Positions 22,673 through 31,179 of a stretch of 55,587 bases of DNA are shown in pieces. The notes below the pieces were generated by a model that ran no database searches, was not told the DNA's origin, and saw only the letters and a program-made list of their open reading frames with translations. The stretch is from a virus. Both the position numbers and the translations under genes were made by a program. Position 1 is the stretch's first letter. The number at the start of each line of letters is the position of its first letter. The stretch lies in the IMG/VR virus record IMGVR_UViG_3300035698_007215, positions 1 through 55,587 of that record. One strand, written 5' to 3'.

Positions 22673-25558
22673 CTACTCCTTTTCTACAACGTTGTTATCG
22701 TCATCCTTCTTACAGTACTCTCTTGCAAACTCGTCACTGAAGTCACGTTCAATAAAATCAGTGTGATACAACATCTCGTCCCACCTATCAGATACGTCTA
22801 TGTCTACCCTGATCTCGAATGGCAGTGCAGGACAGATTGCCTGCTTTGTCATGCAAAGTGGGAATACCTCGTTAGCCATGTGTTCAACATCCTTAATACA
22901 AACCTCTGCCATTACGCTGTCATGTACAGTGAGTATAACATCAAAGTCAATGTTAGGATTGCTTCGCTTGTAGTTACTAAAATTGATCATCGCTGATCTT
23001 AGCAAGTCACCAACGTAGCCCTGTACTTTCAGATTAAAGGCTTTACGTTTCTGAGACGCCAGCATCTGCTTAGCGTTAGCCATTCCCTCCATGGAAGGAT
23101 AAAATGCACGGCGCCCCCATGATGTCTCTATCCACCCATACTTCTCTACCTCTTCGTGTGTGGATTCGATCATCTGAGCTACCTTTAGAAACTTATCCAT
23201 GAACGTATCAATAAACTCTCCGGCCTCCTCATCGGTTATGCTAACTCCAGCTTTACGTACCTCTCTAGCAATGGCTTTCTTACCACGGCCATAAAGGATT
23301 CCAAAAACGATACTTTTCGCCGCAACCCGCAAACCAGGGTGCAGCTTCTTGACATCAGATATCGCACAATCAAGATGGAACATCCCCTTGCAGACAGCAC
23401 TGTGAATGTCCTCACCCGCTTTGATCGCAGCAATGAGATTCTCGTCACCAGACGCATACGCCAACGCAGCAAGCTCAGCCTGCTTATAATCGGCAACGAT
23501 CAACATCTTACCCGGTGGTGCCATGAACGCAGACCTCAGCTTCGGTACCACCATGCCTAGCTCTGTAAACAGTTCCTGAACAGCAACCTCCTGCTTGTTG
23601 GCAATGTTCATTATGTTCGGATCAAGAGAAGCTAAACGCCCAGTCTTGAGCATCTGGCTTATTCTAGTATGAATACGCCCGTCAGGTTTTATGAACCCAG
23701 CGAACCCCTTCTTGTAGACTAGGTTGCCGTGTTTATCTACCTTCGGTGCCACCAACTGATTTTTTAGTACGGTACCAAGTAACGTGATATTATGTAGGTC
23801 CTTGGCTGTAGAGGATTCAGCCGATAGTATTTCCAGTGTCTCACCATCAACAGCAGGATTAACCATTTTCTGTAGACCTTCGGCTACTACATCCTCCCAT
23901 AACATAGCCGGCTTATCCGTAGTCTTCACTGGTGATAACTTGAGCTTGTCGAACAGCAACTCCTGCTTCTGCTTAGCGCTGCTAGGGTTGAAGTGCGGTA
24001 GGTTATTCTCACTGCGGAACGTCTCTAGTAACCTGTCATGCGCCGTGCGGTAGCTTTTTTCCATAGAAAGAATACGCTCTAGGTCCATGTGCACACCAGT
24101 CATCTCAATACCAATGAGCGGAAGCGCAGCCGGCATCACGAGAGTGTAAAACAGATCAGTAAGCCCCTTGTTCGCAGGGTCCTTGAAGTCCTCCTGATAC
24201 TTCTTGTACAGCAGGTACGTAGATATCACGTCGTCAGCACCGTACGGGTGTAGTAGATCATCAGGCACTTCAGCGTACCCGTTGTCCTTAGCCCCCGGGT
24301 TGGCGTCCAACCACTTCGTAAGTTCAAAGTCCTGCCGTACCCAGCCAGGTATGTGCTTTGTCGCCAGGTCCTCCAGTGAGTGACTCATCGTCGGCTCGAA
24401 CAGATGACTTGCCAACATCGTGTCAAAGTACACCTGAGCAGTTAGATCCAGCCCGGAGTCCTTGAGCCACGGATAGTCAGCTGAGATAGAATGTCCTATG
24501 AAATGCACCTTCGGCCGCTGCAGTAGTCTACGCAGCTCAGCAAACGCACTCGACAAGTATGGCCTGAACGCCTTGCGCATCCCTTGTCTACGTAGGATGA
24601 TCACCGCAGCATCTTTCTCAGACCAGCCGAGCTGTATGGTACGCAGCCCTGCGTTCTCATCCAGGTAGTGCTTACCACCCCACTCACAGTCAACAGCGAA
24701 GTCGGTGATGTCTTGCTCTATCAACTCGTCCACCAGCTTGCTGAGATCCTCTGAGTTGTCGATGTAGCGATAGTTTGACCTGTCACGCATAGTGACGCCT
24801 CTGGAACCCCGCATGAGGTTCTTCAAGGTTTCCATTCCGGATAGGAACATCGGTCTTGACTCAGGATCTTCAATAACCTTCCTGGGATCGAATACGCACA
24901 CTACCTTAGAGCCGACGCCAGCAACAGCGTAGTAGTCAAACACGTTGCTGATCGCTTTGGTTATCGGCTGTCCTACGATCTTCTTTGAGGCGTCAGTACC
25001 CATGCACACAATTACGTCAGGCTGTATGATGCGCAGCTCCTGCTCAACGAAGAACAGACCTTCCTTGATCCACGCAGCCGGCAGCGTCTTCTTGAGCCCG
25101 GCGTCGATACGTGGGAACCTGCATAGACTCGTTACGTAGAACTCCTTCCATATGTGCTCAGGTATGTTGACGTCCTTGAACACTCCGGTAAAGAAATCCT
25201 TGGTGTACCCTAGCTGCTGATCTATATACGGCACCACATTGAACACCGGATCATCCCGGTTTAAAGGAACTGACTTGTCATCCGGGATCTTGTTGATGAA
25301 CACCACCTTGTAGTCCTTGTGAGGACCAACACGGTTACCGAAGGTTGCTCCAGGTATGAACTTCGCATTACGCAGGTACTTCTCAGGATCGGTCGGTACC
25401 AACGTTACGTCGTACAACATACGCCGTAACAACTCAGCCTTGCTCGTCAGTCCCATATGGAACCCGTGCTTCAGATAGTACTCATCGAAGATAGGTCCAG
25501 GTGGAAACACAGGATCGCCAAGGCTGAACTCTTTCTCAAAGTCATCAGTTACCTTCAT
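22673..25558 (-). CDS. polA-like: Family A DNA polymerase with uracil-DNA-glycosylase-like N-terminal domain
   Basis: 961 residues in three parts. About 1-240 resemble a UDG superfamily domain (VCMGTDASKKIVGQ near 186). About 270-430 form a DnaQ-like 3'-5' exonuclease (FAVDCEWGGKH near 288; FIGHSISADYPWL; YGADDVISTYLLY). About 480-950 form the Pol I palm, fingers and thumb: motif A DYKQAELAALA near 690, motif B KSIVFGILYG near 749 and motif C TVHDSVMAEV near 879. It replicates the phage genome with proofreading. The UDG-like fusion is known in some lytic phages and may handle modified or uracil-containing DNA. ATG 25558 follows GGAGG. Confidence 0.92.
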   Translation of the reverse strand: MKVTDDFEKEFSLGDPVFPPGPIFDEYYLKHGFHMGLTSKAELLRRMLYDVTLVPTDPEKYLRNAKFIPGATFGNRVGPHKDYKVVFINKIPDDKSVPLNRDDPVFNVVPYIDQQLGYTKDFFTGVFKDVNIPEHIWKEFYVTSLCRFPRIDAGLKKTLPAAWIKEGLFFVEQELRIIQPDVIVCMGTDASKKIVGQPITKAISNVFDYYAVAGVGSKVVCVFDPRKVIEDPESRPMFLSGMETLKNLMRGSRGVTMRDRSNYRYIDNSEDLSKLVDELIEQDITDFAVDCEWGGKHYLDENAGLRTIQLGWSEKDAAVIILRRQGMRKAFRPYLSSAFAELRRLLQRPKVHFIGHSISADYPWLKDSGLDLTAQVYFDTMLASHLFEPTMSHSLEDLATKHIPGWVRQDFELTKWLDANPGAKDNGYAEVPDDLLHPYGADDVISTYLLYKKYQEDFKDPANKGLTDLFYTLVMPAALPLIGIEMTGVHMDLERILSMEKSYRTAHDRLLETFRSENNLPHFNPSSAKQKQELLFDKLKLSPVKTTDKPAMLWEDVVAEGLQKMVNPAVDGETLEILSAESSTAKDLHNITLLGTVLKNQLVAPKVDKHGNLVYKKGFAGFIKPDGRIHTRISQMLKTGRLASLDPNIMNIANKQEVAVQELFTELGMVVPKLRSAFMAPPGKMLIVADYKQAELAALAYASGDENLIAAIKAGEDIHSAVCKGMFHLDCAISDVKKLHPGLRVAAKSIVFGILYGRGKKAIAREVRKAGVSITDEEAGEFIDTFMDKFLKVAQMIESTHEEVEKYGWIETSWGRRAFYPSMEGMANAKQMLASQKRKAFNLKVQGYVGDLLRSAMINFSNYKRSNPNIDFDVILTVHDSVMAEVCIKDVEHMANEVFPLCMTKQAICPALPFEIRVDIDVSDRWDEMLYHTDFIERDFSDEFAREYCKKDDDNNVVEKE

Positions 25559-25817
25559 TCATTTCCTCCATGTTACGCATGCGGTGGTTGAACCCATGCG
25601 GGCAGTAACTTGGTGGTGGTTTACCTACACGGGCTAAGTCACCGTCCGCCGGATTACCATTTGGATACGTATGCGCAGTAGGGCACGGCACGACCCCTTC
25701 ACCCCAGTGCTTCTCAGTGTTCTTCCAGAACGAATACATGTCACTGCGGTCATTCCAGTCCAGCCCAAGGTCAGCAACGCACTGCTTGCAGTTGTTCTTG
25801 TTTATCTTATTCTCCAT
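25545..25817 (-). CDS. Small four-cysteine protein, paralogue A (90 aa)
   Basis: It contains CKQC near residues 10-13, VPCP near 43-46 and PPPSYCPHGF near 68-77. The same order (CxxC, then CP, then a Pro-Pro run before CP followed by an aromatic) appears in the adjacent 74-residue protein and in the one at 35386-35799. The four Cys probably bind zinc. GGGAGC precedes ATG 25817, and the gene overlaps both neighbours by 11-14 nt. Function unknown; the position next to primase and polymerase suggests a replication or host-takeover role. Confidence 0.7.
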   Translation of the reverse strand: MENKINKNNCKQCVADLGLDWNDRSDMYSFWKNTEKHWGEGVVPCPTAHTYPNGNPADGDLARVGKPPPSYCPHGFNHRMRNMEEMNEGN

Positions 25818-26031
25818 GCTGCTCCCTTACGCTATCCTCAAACCCATACGGGCAGTGTGCTGGCGGCTTACTGCGCTCACCCACTATTACCGCCGTACCG
25901 TAGAACTGTATTGTGGCCGGGCACCCCCACATGGTTCTAAGCGCAACTTTCTTGGGGTCAAACAACGCTGATGGCCGGTGCGTATCTGCGGAGTGCTTGA
26001 GATGACACGTACGACACGTCTCTCTTTTCAC
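25807..26031 (-). CDS. Small four-cysteine protein, paralogue B (74 aa)
   Basis: The start is GTG 26031: GAGGAGG lies 5 nt upstream and the GTG overlaps the primase stop (GTGA, 26028-26031). A longer frame to 26088 lies inside the primase gene. Motifs are CRTC near residues 6-9, WGCPAT in the middle and KPPAHCPYGF near the end. It is clearly related to the next gene (25545-25817), so the pair is a tandem duplication. Putative zinc protein, function unknown. Confidence 0.72.
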   Translation of the reverse strand: MKRETCRTCHLKHSADTHRPSALFDPKKVALRTMWGCPATIQFYGTAVIVGERSKPPAHCPYGFEDSVREQHGE

Positions 26032-27101
26032 CCTGGCCTCCTCACGGCCAAACCAACACGCCCAGCATCCCTCTCGATACAGTCCCACACCGTCTTGAAG
26101 TCGCAGTCTGCAGGATCTCTGCCGTCAGGTAGCTGAACACGGAACACCATTGGTACCTTCTGCCGTAGCTTCATTATGGCCTTGGCTGCACTCTTCATCT
26201 TATCTGTATCCGTATCTGGGTCATACAATACGCCTACGGCTTGCCAGTTGTTAGTGACTACGTCCTCCTGTACCGGAGAGAGCACCTTCCCAAAGGTTGA
26301 GAAAGCTCCACCGCCTACTCTCCAGACGTCCGTAACACCTTCAACCAACAAGCCGAGGCGATTTTGTCTTGCGTAATCTATGCTGTAGATATCTGCACTC
26401 TTCTGCCAGCCTGGGCAGTTAAAGTACTTACTCTTGCTAAAACTGTTGTCGTCAATAATACGTGCCTGCCATCCTATAACCTCGCCGTGGTCTACTACAG
26501 GTATGAAGATGCGCCCTGCCAGCCACGAATAGTCCTTGCCACTATCACTCACAGGATACTCGTATGCGTACACCACGCCGTAGCTGTTGTATAGCACATC
26601 GAGATTGAACTTCCTCCTGTCCTGTAAGTATTCTTTAACGTGCCCGTGTACTTTGCCAAGCTGGTTAACAGGTACGGTCCACTCAGGTTTAGGGAACTCT
26701 AGCTTCTTACGTGGAACAGCAGCTGCACCAGCTACCGGTTTCGGTACATTAACTATTCCACGCCTAACATCTGAAAAGTACTGATTAAGCTTACGCTCCA
26801 AGAACACCCGCATGTTGTTGGCCGGATCTTCCTGACAACGCTCGTTGTGGCACACCACAAGCTTCGACGCAGGGAACCCAACCTTGGAGTCCATCCCCCA
26901 TGCGTAACTGATGTATAGCCTGCCACGGGTATCACCACAGAACGGGCAGTCAACACGGTACTGTTCACCGCTGTCTACCTTCCAGCGCTTTGTGCGCTCA
27001 AGTCCTGGTCTGTCTTCAATACGTATAGGCGCATCTTCGTTAACTATGTCCACGTGGCCGAATGACTGCCTCAGCCTGTGATGTAACGAAGGATTAAGCA
27101 T
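26028..27101 (-). CDS. DNA primase, zinc-finger plus TOPRIM (DnaG-like)
   Basis: 357 residues. The N-terminal zinc module is CPFC (C52, C55) and CHNERC (C84, C89). The TOPRIM Glu lies in LLVEGVTDVW near residue 252, and the acidic DPDTDTD near 294-300 supplies the metal site. It synthesises RNA primers on unwound DNA. The start overlaps the helicase stop (TAATG at 27101), which matches the primase-helicase pairing of the phage replisome. Confidence 0.87.
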   Translation of the reverse strand: MLNPSLHHRLRQSFGHVDIVNEDAPIRIEDRPGLERTKRWKVDSGEQYRVDCPFCGDTRGRLYISYAWGMDSKVGFPASKLVVCHNERCQEDPANNMRVFLERKLNQYFSDVRRGIVNVPKPVAGAAAVPRKKLEFPKPEWTVPVNQLGKVHGHVKEYLQDRRKFNLDVLYNSYGVVYAYEYPVSDSGKDYSWLAGRIFIPVVDHGEVIGWQARIIDDNSFSKSKYFNCPGWQKSADIYSIDYARQNRLGLLVEGVTDVWRVGGGAFSTFGKVLSPVQEDVVTNNWQAVGVLYDPDTDTDKMKSAAKAIMKLRQKVPMVFRVQLPDGRDPADCDFKTVWDCIERDAGRVGLAVRRPG

Positions 27102-28528
27102 TACAAATCCCCTTTCGTTAACAACGGCTGATTCGATCCACGCTTAGGTCCACTCGTTGCTGGTGTGATCCTATTCGCTGCACCACCCTTCTGCACAAAC
27201 TTACCGTCTGTAGACAACTCGTAGTCGTCACATAACCTCAAGTGACACTTACCACCTTCAGGTTTGATCAACAACTTCGTTTCAACTCCACGCCTTGTCT
27301 TACTTGCCGCTATCCACATTACTTCCGCATCGTGGTTCAAGTTACCCATAGCTATGCCAAAGTCTGCCCAGTTACAGATAGACTTACATTCCTGTGAGTC
27401 AGTGTGGTGTGGTACTCGTGTAGACGAGCCTCCAGCAAGTGCTGCTGACAGCTGATGAAGTACGATGACTGCGATGCCGTGCTTGGATGCTACTTCCTGC
27501 TTGAGTGTGTTTATTACCTCTCTGCCAATAAGCCGAACGTTGTCAGGTGTTACGTCGTCCCACTTATCTAGCCATGGAAGTAGCTGGTCTATTACAAGTA
27601 GTCTCGGCTTGCATCCTTTGCGTTCCTGCTGCTTTACAAAGTCAGAGATGTCTCCCACTCTGTCGATGCTGGTTGACCGGTCAAGCAACTGTATATAGTG
27701 GGACCTGTTTTGAGCGTCTGTCACCCTCTTTTGCTCATCCGTGTTTAGTTGATTGAATGTTACGGTCTCAACACGATTCTTATCAATGTCGCCCATGCGT
27801 GCCAAAATACGTATGGGTAGGTCGCCGTCGTGGAACGCCTGCTCGTAGGTCAGGTACATCGAATACTCCTGAGAGTTAGCCATAGCGCAACAGATATCAA
27901 GAGCCATGGTTGTTTTAAAACCCCCCGACGGCCCAAGTAGTACAGCAATCTCACCACGTCTGAGTCCTCCCTGACAAAGCATATTAAAGTAGTTCACTTC
28001 AGCTCCTCCTATTGGGTCGGGCGGCGTACCGCCCATCATAGTTGTGGCGTTTAGCAGTGGGTTAATTACTTCAACACAACCTATACGTGCCTCCTCCATA
28101 CCGTTGTTAATCGTAGAAGCAAGCTCCTCCATTTTAACGTTACCCTCAATGGCGGCAGCCTGTATTTTATTCTGTACACGAGTCTGTTCCAGTAGTCGGC
28201 GTATATGACCTATCGCCTCCTCATGGTTAAAGTCGTCAGTAGGTATGGAGTACGCCCAGTCAATGAAGTCGCATACATCAGCGCTGGATATTTCAAGTAG
28301 CCATGTTCCAGTGTTGTACTGTACCAATTCAGCTTCAAGGCTCGTGCGTGGGATTACTCTCTTGTATTGCCTGAAGTAATCTCTGCTGAACGTCCACAGT
28401 AACGACGTTGTGAACCCATGCACTTGTTGTATGTCTTCGGGTGTCACCCTGTCCACGGCTGTCTCTATCGTACTGGGACAGCGGATAAGGTGTGCGATTA
28501 GTATGGAAATCCAATCAGCCATTTGCAT
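27101..28528 (-). CDS. DnaB-type replicative helicase
   Basis: 475 residues from ATG 28528 (AAAGG 9 nt upstream; GTG 28534 and ATG 28522 are also in frame). The N-terminal helical domain is followed by a RecA-fold core. Walker A is GPSGGFKTT near 199-207 and Walker B is LLVIDQLLPW near 305. The motif VIVLHQLS and the Arg-rich STRVPHH region are typical of DnaB/gp41-like hexameric helicases. It unwinds DNA 5'-3' ahead of the polymerase and partners the primase. Confidence 0.87.
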   Translation of the reverse strand: MQMADWISILIAHLIRCPSTIETAVDRVTPEDIQQVHGFTTSLLWTFSRDYFRQYKRVIPRTSLEAELVQYNTGTWLLEISSADVCDFIDWAYSIPTDDFNHEEAIGHIRRLLEQTRVQNKIQAAAIEGNVKMEELASTINNGMEEARIGCVEVINPLLNATTMMGGTPPDPIGGAEVNYFNMLCQGGLRRGEIAVLLGPSGGFKTTMALDICCAMANSQEYSMYLTYEQAFHDGDLPIRILARMGDIDKNRVETVTFNQLNTDEQKRVTDAQNRSHYIQLLDRSTSIDRVGDISDFVKQQERKGCKPRLLVIDQLLPWLDKWDDVTPDNVRLIGREVINTLKQEVASKHGIAVIVLHQLSAALAGGSSTRVPHHTDSQECKSICNWADFGIAMGNLNHDAEVMWIAASKTRRGVETKLLIKPEGGKCHLRLCDDYELSTDGKFVQKGGAANRITPATSGPKRGSNQPLLTKGDL

Positions 28529-29087
28529 AGCCACGAACCTTTCCTGCTGCCTGTTTCAGTTCGTCTGTTATTAGCTCCTGATAAATACCGTCATAGTATA
28601 TCGACGTCAGGTAGACCGCTAACGCATCGTCCCAGAACAGAGATGCCAAATCGTCAAGCTCGTAGTTGCGGCTGACGACGTACTTAAACAGTGGATCAAA
28701 CTCTTGATGCGAGTCTGTAAGTAACTCCCGTGCTGTTCGCCCAATTCCCATTAACTTCTCCAACGCTGCCATCTGTATGAGCACAGCGTTGGCTATTTCT
28801 GCAGCATGTTCTTTGCGGCTATCGAAAAACCGCTTTATAGCTGAGTCCGTGGTGATGTGTTTTATATACGGGTATGGTTTCATGGCATGAAACTGCACCT
28901 CAATAAACTCACGAGGATCTATGCCAAACGCCACACACCATTTAGCAATCTTCTCCCAGTCCTTATCGTACTTCTCGCCTGGGTCATACTGGTGCACGCA
29001 ATACCGACTACGTGCACGGCAGTATAGATCACGAATACGTGCCGCCAGCTTAGCGACGACTAGCTCACTATCTGGTTCGGTACTCAT
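28515..29087 (-). CDS. Unknown protein between two helicases, possible helicase loader (190 aa)
   Basis: A mostly helical, soluble protein with an early Tyr/Arg-rich part (IRDLYCRARSRYCVHQYD). No ATPase motif is present. The ATG at 29087 overlaps the UvsW-like stop (ATGA). Sitting directly before the DnaB-like helicase, it could be a loader or adaptor, but no sequence motif shows this. Confidence 0.68.
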   Translation of the reverse strand: MSTEPDSELVVAKLAARIRDLYCRARSRYCVHQYDPGEKYDKDWEKIAKWCVAFGIDPREFIEVQFHAMKPYPYIKHITTDSAIKRFFDSRKEHAAEIANAVLIQMAALEKLMGIGRTARELLTDSHQEFDPLFKYVVSRNYELDDLASLFWDDALAVYLTSIYYDGIYQELITDELKQAAGKVRGYANG

Positions 29088-30568
29088 TTACTGCCCCCTG
29101 CAAAGATACCTGCAATGTCCGTAGGTCCTGGGCTCGGTATTTCCTGTACGTCCCATCCGGTCTTAACGTATGCCCGGCGGCGTTTATTGGATCTGTTGAG
29201 TAGCACAGGATCGAAGGTGTCTATGAAATCGATAAGGACACCATACTCCTTACCATCAAACGTTCGTGAAAGCCTGCCAGGTGTCTGGATAGACTGTATG
29301 TCGCTGGAAAGGCCCTCGGCACGTATAAGGTACCCGAGCTGCTTGAAGTCAACGCCGGTGTTCCATACCCCTGTGGCGATGGCCTTCTTGAGTACACCCT
29401 TCTCAAACTGACTGGTCAGGTAGTTGCGGTACTTCTTATCAAACTGACCGTTGAACTGTAGCCCCGGGATCATGGTAACATCTATGTCCTGGAGAGACTT
29501 CTTATTGCTCACCTGCGAGAAGACAACCTTATAATCCGGAAGTAGCTTAATCAGCTGCAGTGCGTGGTCGGCCGTAGCTACCATGATCAATGTCTGGTCG
29601 TCGTCTGGTATTTGCTTGGCGATCTCAGCAATGAGTTCATTGCGGTCTCCGTTACGCCATAGCCCGTACCGATTACGTGTAACCGGCGGCGTGTAGGCTT
29701 TGAACACAGGTCCGTAGTCTGAACCAAACATAAGCGCCCGGATCGGTACCACGGACCCACTTGCCTCTGCTTCTGCGTAGTCTACCTTGTATGCTACCTT
29801 GCCGAAGAGAGCCTCAACTACGAGGTCAGCGTTATCAGTCCTGCCCGTAGGTGACGCTGAGAACCCTACGCACTTGGCTGTGTGGAATACTTCAGATAGG
29901 TTATTTGCTATGGCCGGGCCTCCTGCTCGGTGCACCTCATCAAACAGGAGTAGGTCCCAGTCCACCTTCTTGAGTCTCTCAACTGACTCCATCGTTGACA
30001 CAGTGATTCTTCGTATGTCACGATAGCCGTCGCCCACTCTACCAACATCTCTTATCTGCCGCTTGAGCTGCTTGTACAGAGACTCTGTTACGTCGATGCC
30101 TGGCGCAACCACAGCAATTTTAGCCTGTGGAAGCACCTTGCATATCTTAGTAATGATATACGACTTACCCCAGCCTGTTGGACAGTTTACGATAAAGCCA
30201 CCAGGCTCATCTACAACAAGCCCAAGCACGTTGACCTGATCATTACGATCATCAAGGTCAGCCATGTCCTCGGCGTTGAGTAGATCAAGATTGCACTTTA
30301 GTTTTTTCTGGAGTAGTCGTTGGATACAAACTCTGTAGTTGCTGTTTTGTAACCTTAATACGATGCGCTTTTCAAGTCCGGCCAGCGTTTCAAATATGCC
30401 GTCCTCTGAAATCTGGTGAAGTGGTTGCTCCACCAATGTTACCTTGCCACCGCCGCCGCCCTCACGCCTCTGGAACGTCGTTATCGGCGATAGCAGCCTG
30501 ATTATCTTCCGGTTTGTTGGGAACACTCCCATCATGTTCCCTTTTACCTTTAACAGTATTTCTTCCAT
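29084..30568 (-). CDS. UvsW-like superfamily 2 DNA helicase
   Basis: 494 residues. Motif I is PTGWGKS (130-136), motif Ia VVAPG, motif II DEVH (210-213), motif III FSASPTGR and motif VI near 440 (QTPGRLSR), so both RecA-like domains are complete. It is a DEAH-type, probably branch-migrating or R-loop-removing helicase used in recombination-dependent replication. The first 107 nt overlap the end of the preceding gene, and GGAGG lies 11 nt before ATG 30568. Confidence 0.85.
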   Translation of the reverse strand: MEEILLKVKGNMMGVFPTNRKIIRLLSPITTFQRREGGGGGKVTLVEQPLHQISEDGIFETLAGLEKRIVLRLQNSNYRVCIQRLLQKKLKCNLDLLNAEDMADLDDRNDQVNVLGLVVDEPGGFIVNCPTGWGKSYIITKICKVLPQAKIAVVAPGIDVTESLYKQLKRQIRDVGRVGDGYRDIRRITVSTMESVERLKKVDWDLLLFDEVHRAGGPAIANNLSEVFHTAKCVGFSASPTGRTDNADLVVEALFGKVAYKVDYAEAEASGSVVPIRALMFGSDYGPVFKAYTPPVTRNRYGLWRNGDRNELIAEIAKQIPDDDQTLIMVATADHALQLIKLLPDYKVVFSQVSNKKSLQDIDVTMIPGLQFNGQFDKKYRNYLTSQFEKGVLKKAIATGVWNTGVDFKQLGYLIRAEGLSSDIQSIQTPGRLSRTFDGKEYGVLIDFIDTFDPVLLNRSNKRRRAYVKTGWDVQEIPSPGPTDIAGIFAGGSK

Positions 30569-31022
30569 ATATCTTGGTTACCTCCAATACATTAAATCTT
30601 CCGTAACCCTTCTTCCAGCCATACGGTGAAATACCAAAGAACTCACCGGCGATACTCAATATGGTCTTGAAGTCTTCGGGCGGAACATCATCAGGCACCA
30701 GCGCACGTACACTAATTACATCGAGCGCTGCAAAACCTTCATGCTTCTTGATGTTTTTACTTCCGTCTCGTTTGTAATAGAATCTGTCAACAAGACGAAC
30801 CTTCCCATCAACTTCAGACGACCACTTAACAGAACGAATACGTTTTTGATGCATGCTGAATCGTTCAGCAGCAGCGACTGTGCATCCATGCCACCAACTT
30901 TGTAGGAATATGATACCACCAGATCCGCTCCTCATCATTCGATTAGGATCAGGGTCGTCGTTACGCTCATTTCCTAAGCACGGTGTCGTGAATTCCAGCC
31001 TTACATATACTTCATACGGCAT
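30462..31022 (-). CDS. Unknown protein, first gene behind the 31-kb promoter (186 aa)
   Basis: The start is ATG 31022 with AAGGAGC upstream; the longer frame to 31112 runs over the promoter. It is a mixed sequence with an early Asp/Asn/Arg-rich loop (GNERNDDPDPNRMMRSG) and a disordered C-terminus. No family is recognised. Its last 107 nt overlap the UvsW-like gene in another frame. As first gene of the replication operon, a regulatory or replication role is plausible. Confidence 0.68.
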   Translation of the reverse strand: MPYEVYVRLEFTTPCLGNERNDDPDPNRMMRSGSGGIIFLQSWWHGCTVAAAERFSMHQKRIRSVKWSSEVDGKVRLVDRFYYKRDGSKNIKKHEGFAALDVISVRALVPDDVPPEDFKTILSIAGEFFGISPYGWKKGYGRFNVLEVTKIYGRNTVKGKREHDGSVPNKPEDNQAAIADNDVPEA

Positions 31023-31045
31023 AGTTGCGCTCCTTGAAACTGCTG

Positions 31046-31147
31046 CAACCTGTCGTGCGGATCTTAGAAAGATACTCCGTACGTACACTAAGGTCAAGCC
31101 TCTTACGTTCACTTTTTACCGAAAGATTTTTGACGCACGACAGGTTG
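31046..31147. repeat. Perfect 14-bp inverted repeat flanking a promoter (putative operator pair)
   Basis: The arms are CAACCTGTCGTGCG at 31046-31059 and its exact complement at 31134-31147, 74 nt apart. On the minus strand the distal arm is upstream of the -35 box and the proximal arm lies just after the expected transcription start. This suits a repressor that binds both sites and loops, or an RNA pairing across the leader. An 11-nt part of the arm (CCTGTCGTGCG) recurs at 44156-44166, downstream of another strong promoter. Confidence 0.65.
31069..31097 (-). promoter_or_regulatory. Sigma70-type promoter of the replication operon
   Basis: -35 TTGACC (31092-31097) and -10 TATCTT (31069-31074) are separated by 17 nt, with the start about 40 nt before ATG 31022. 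It is enclosed by the inverted repeat at 31046-31147. The core is similar to the promoter at 7143-7171 (TTGACCTT, GTAC, GAGTAT in register). It would drive the UvsW, helicase, primase and polymerase genes. Confidence 0.72.
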
Positions 31148-31179
31148 TGGTATGCGTGATAATACCCACTAAATGCGGG

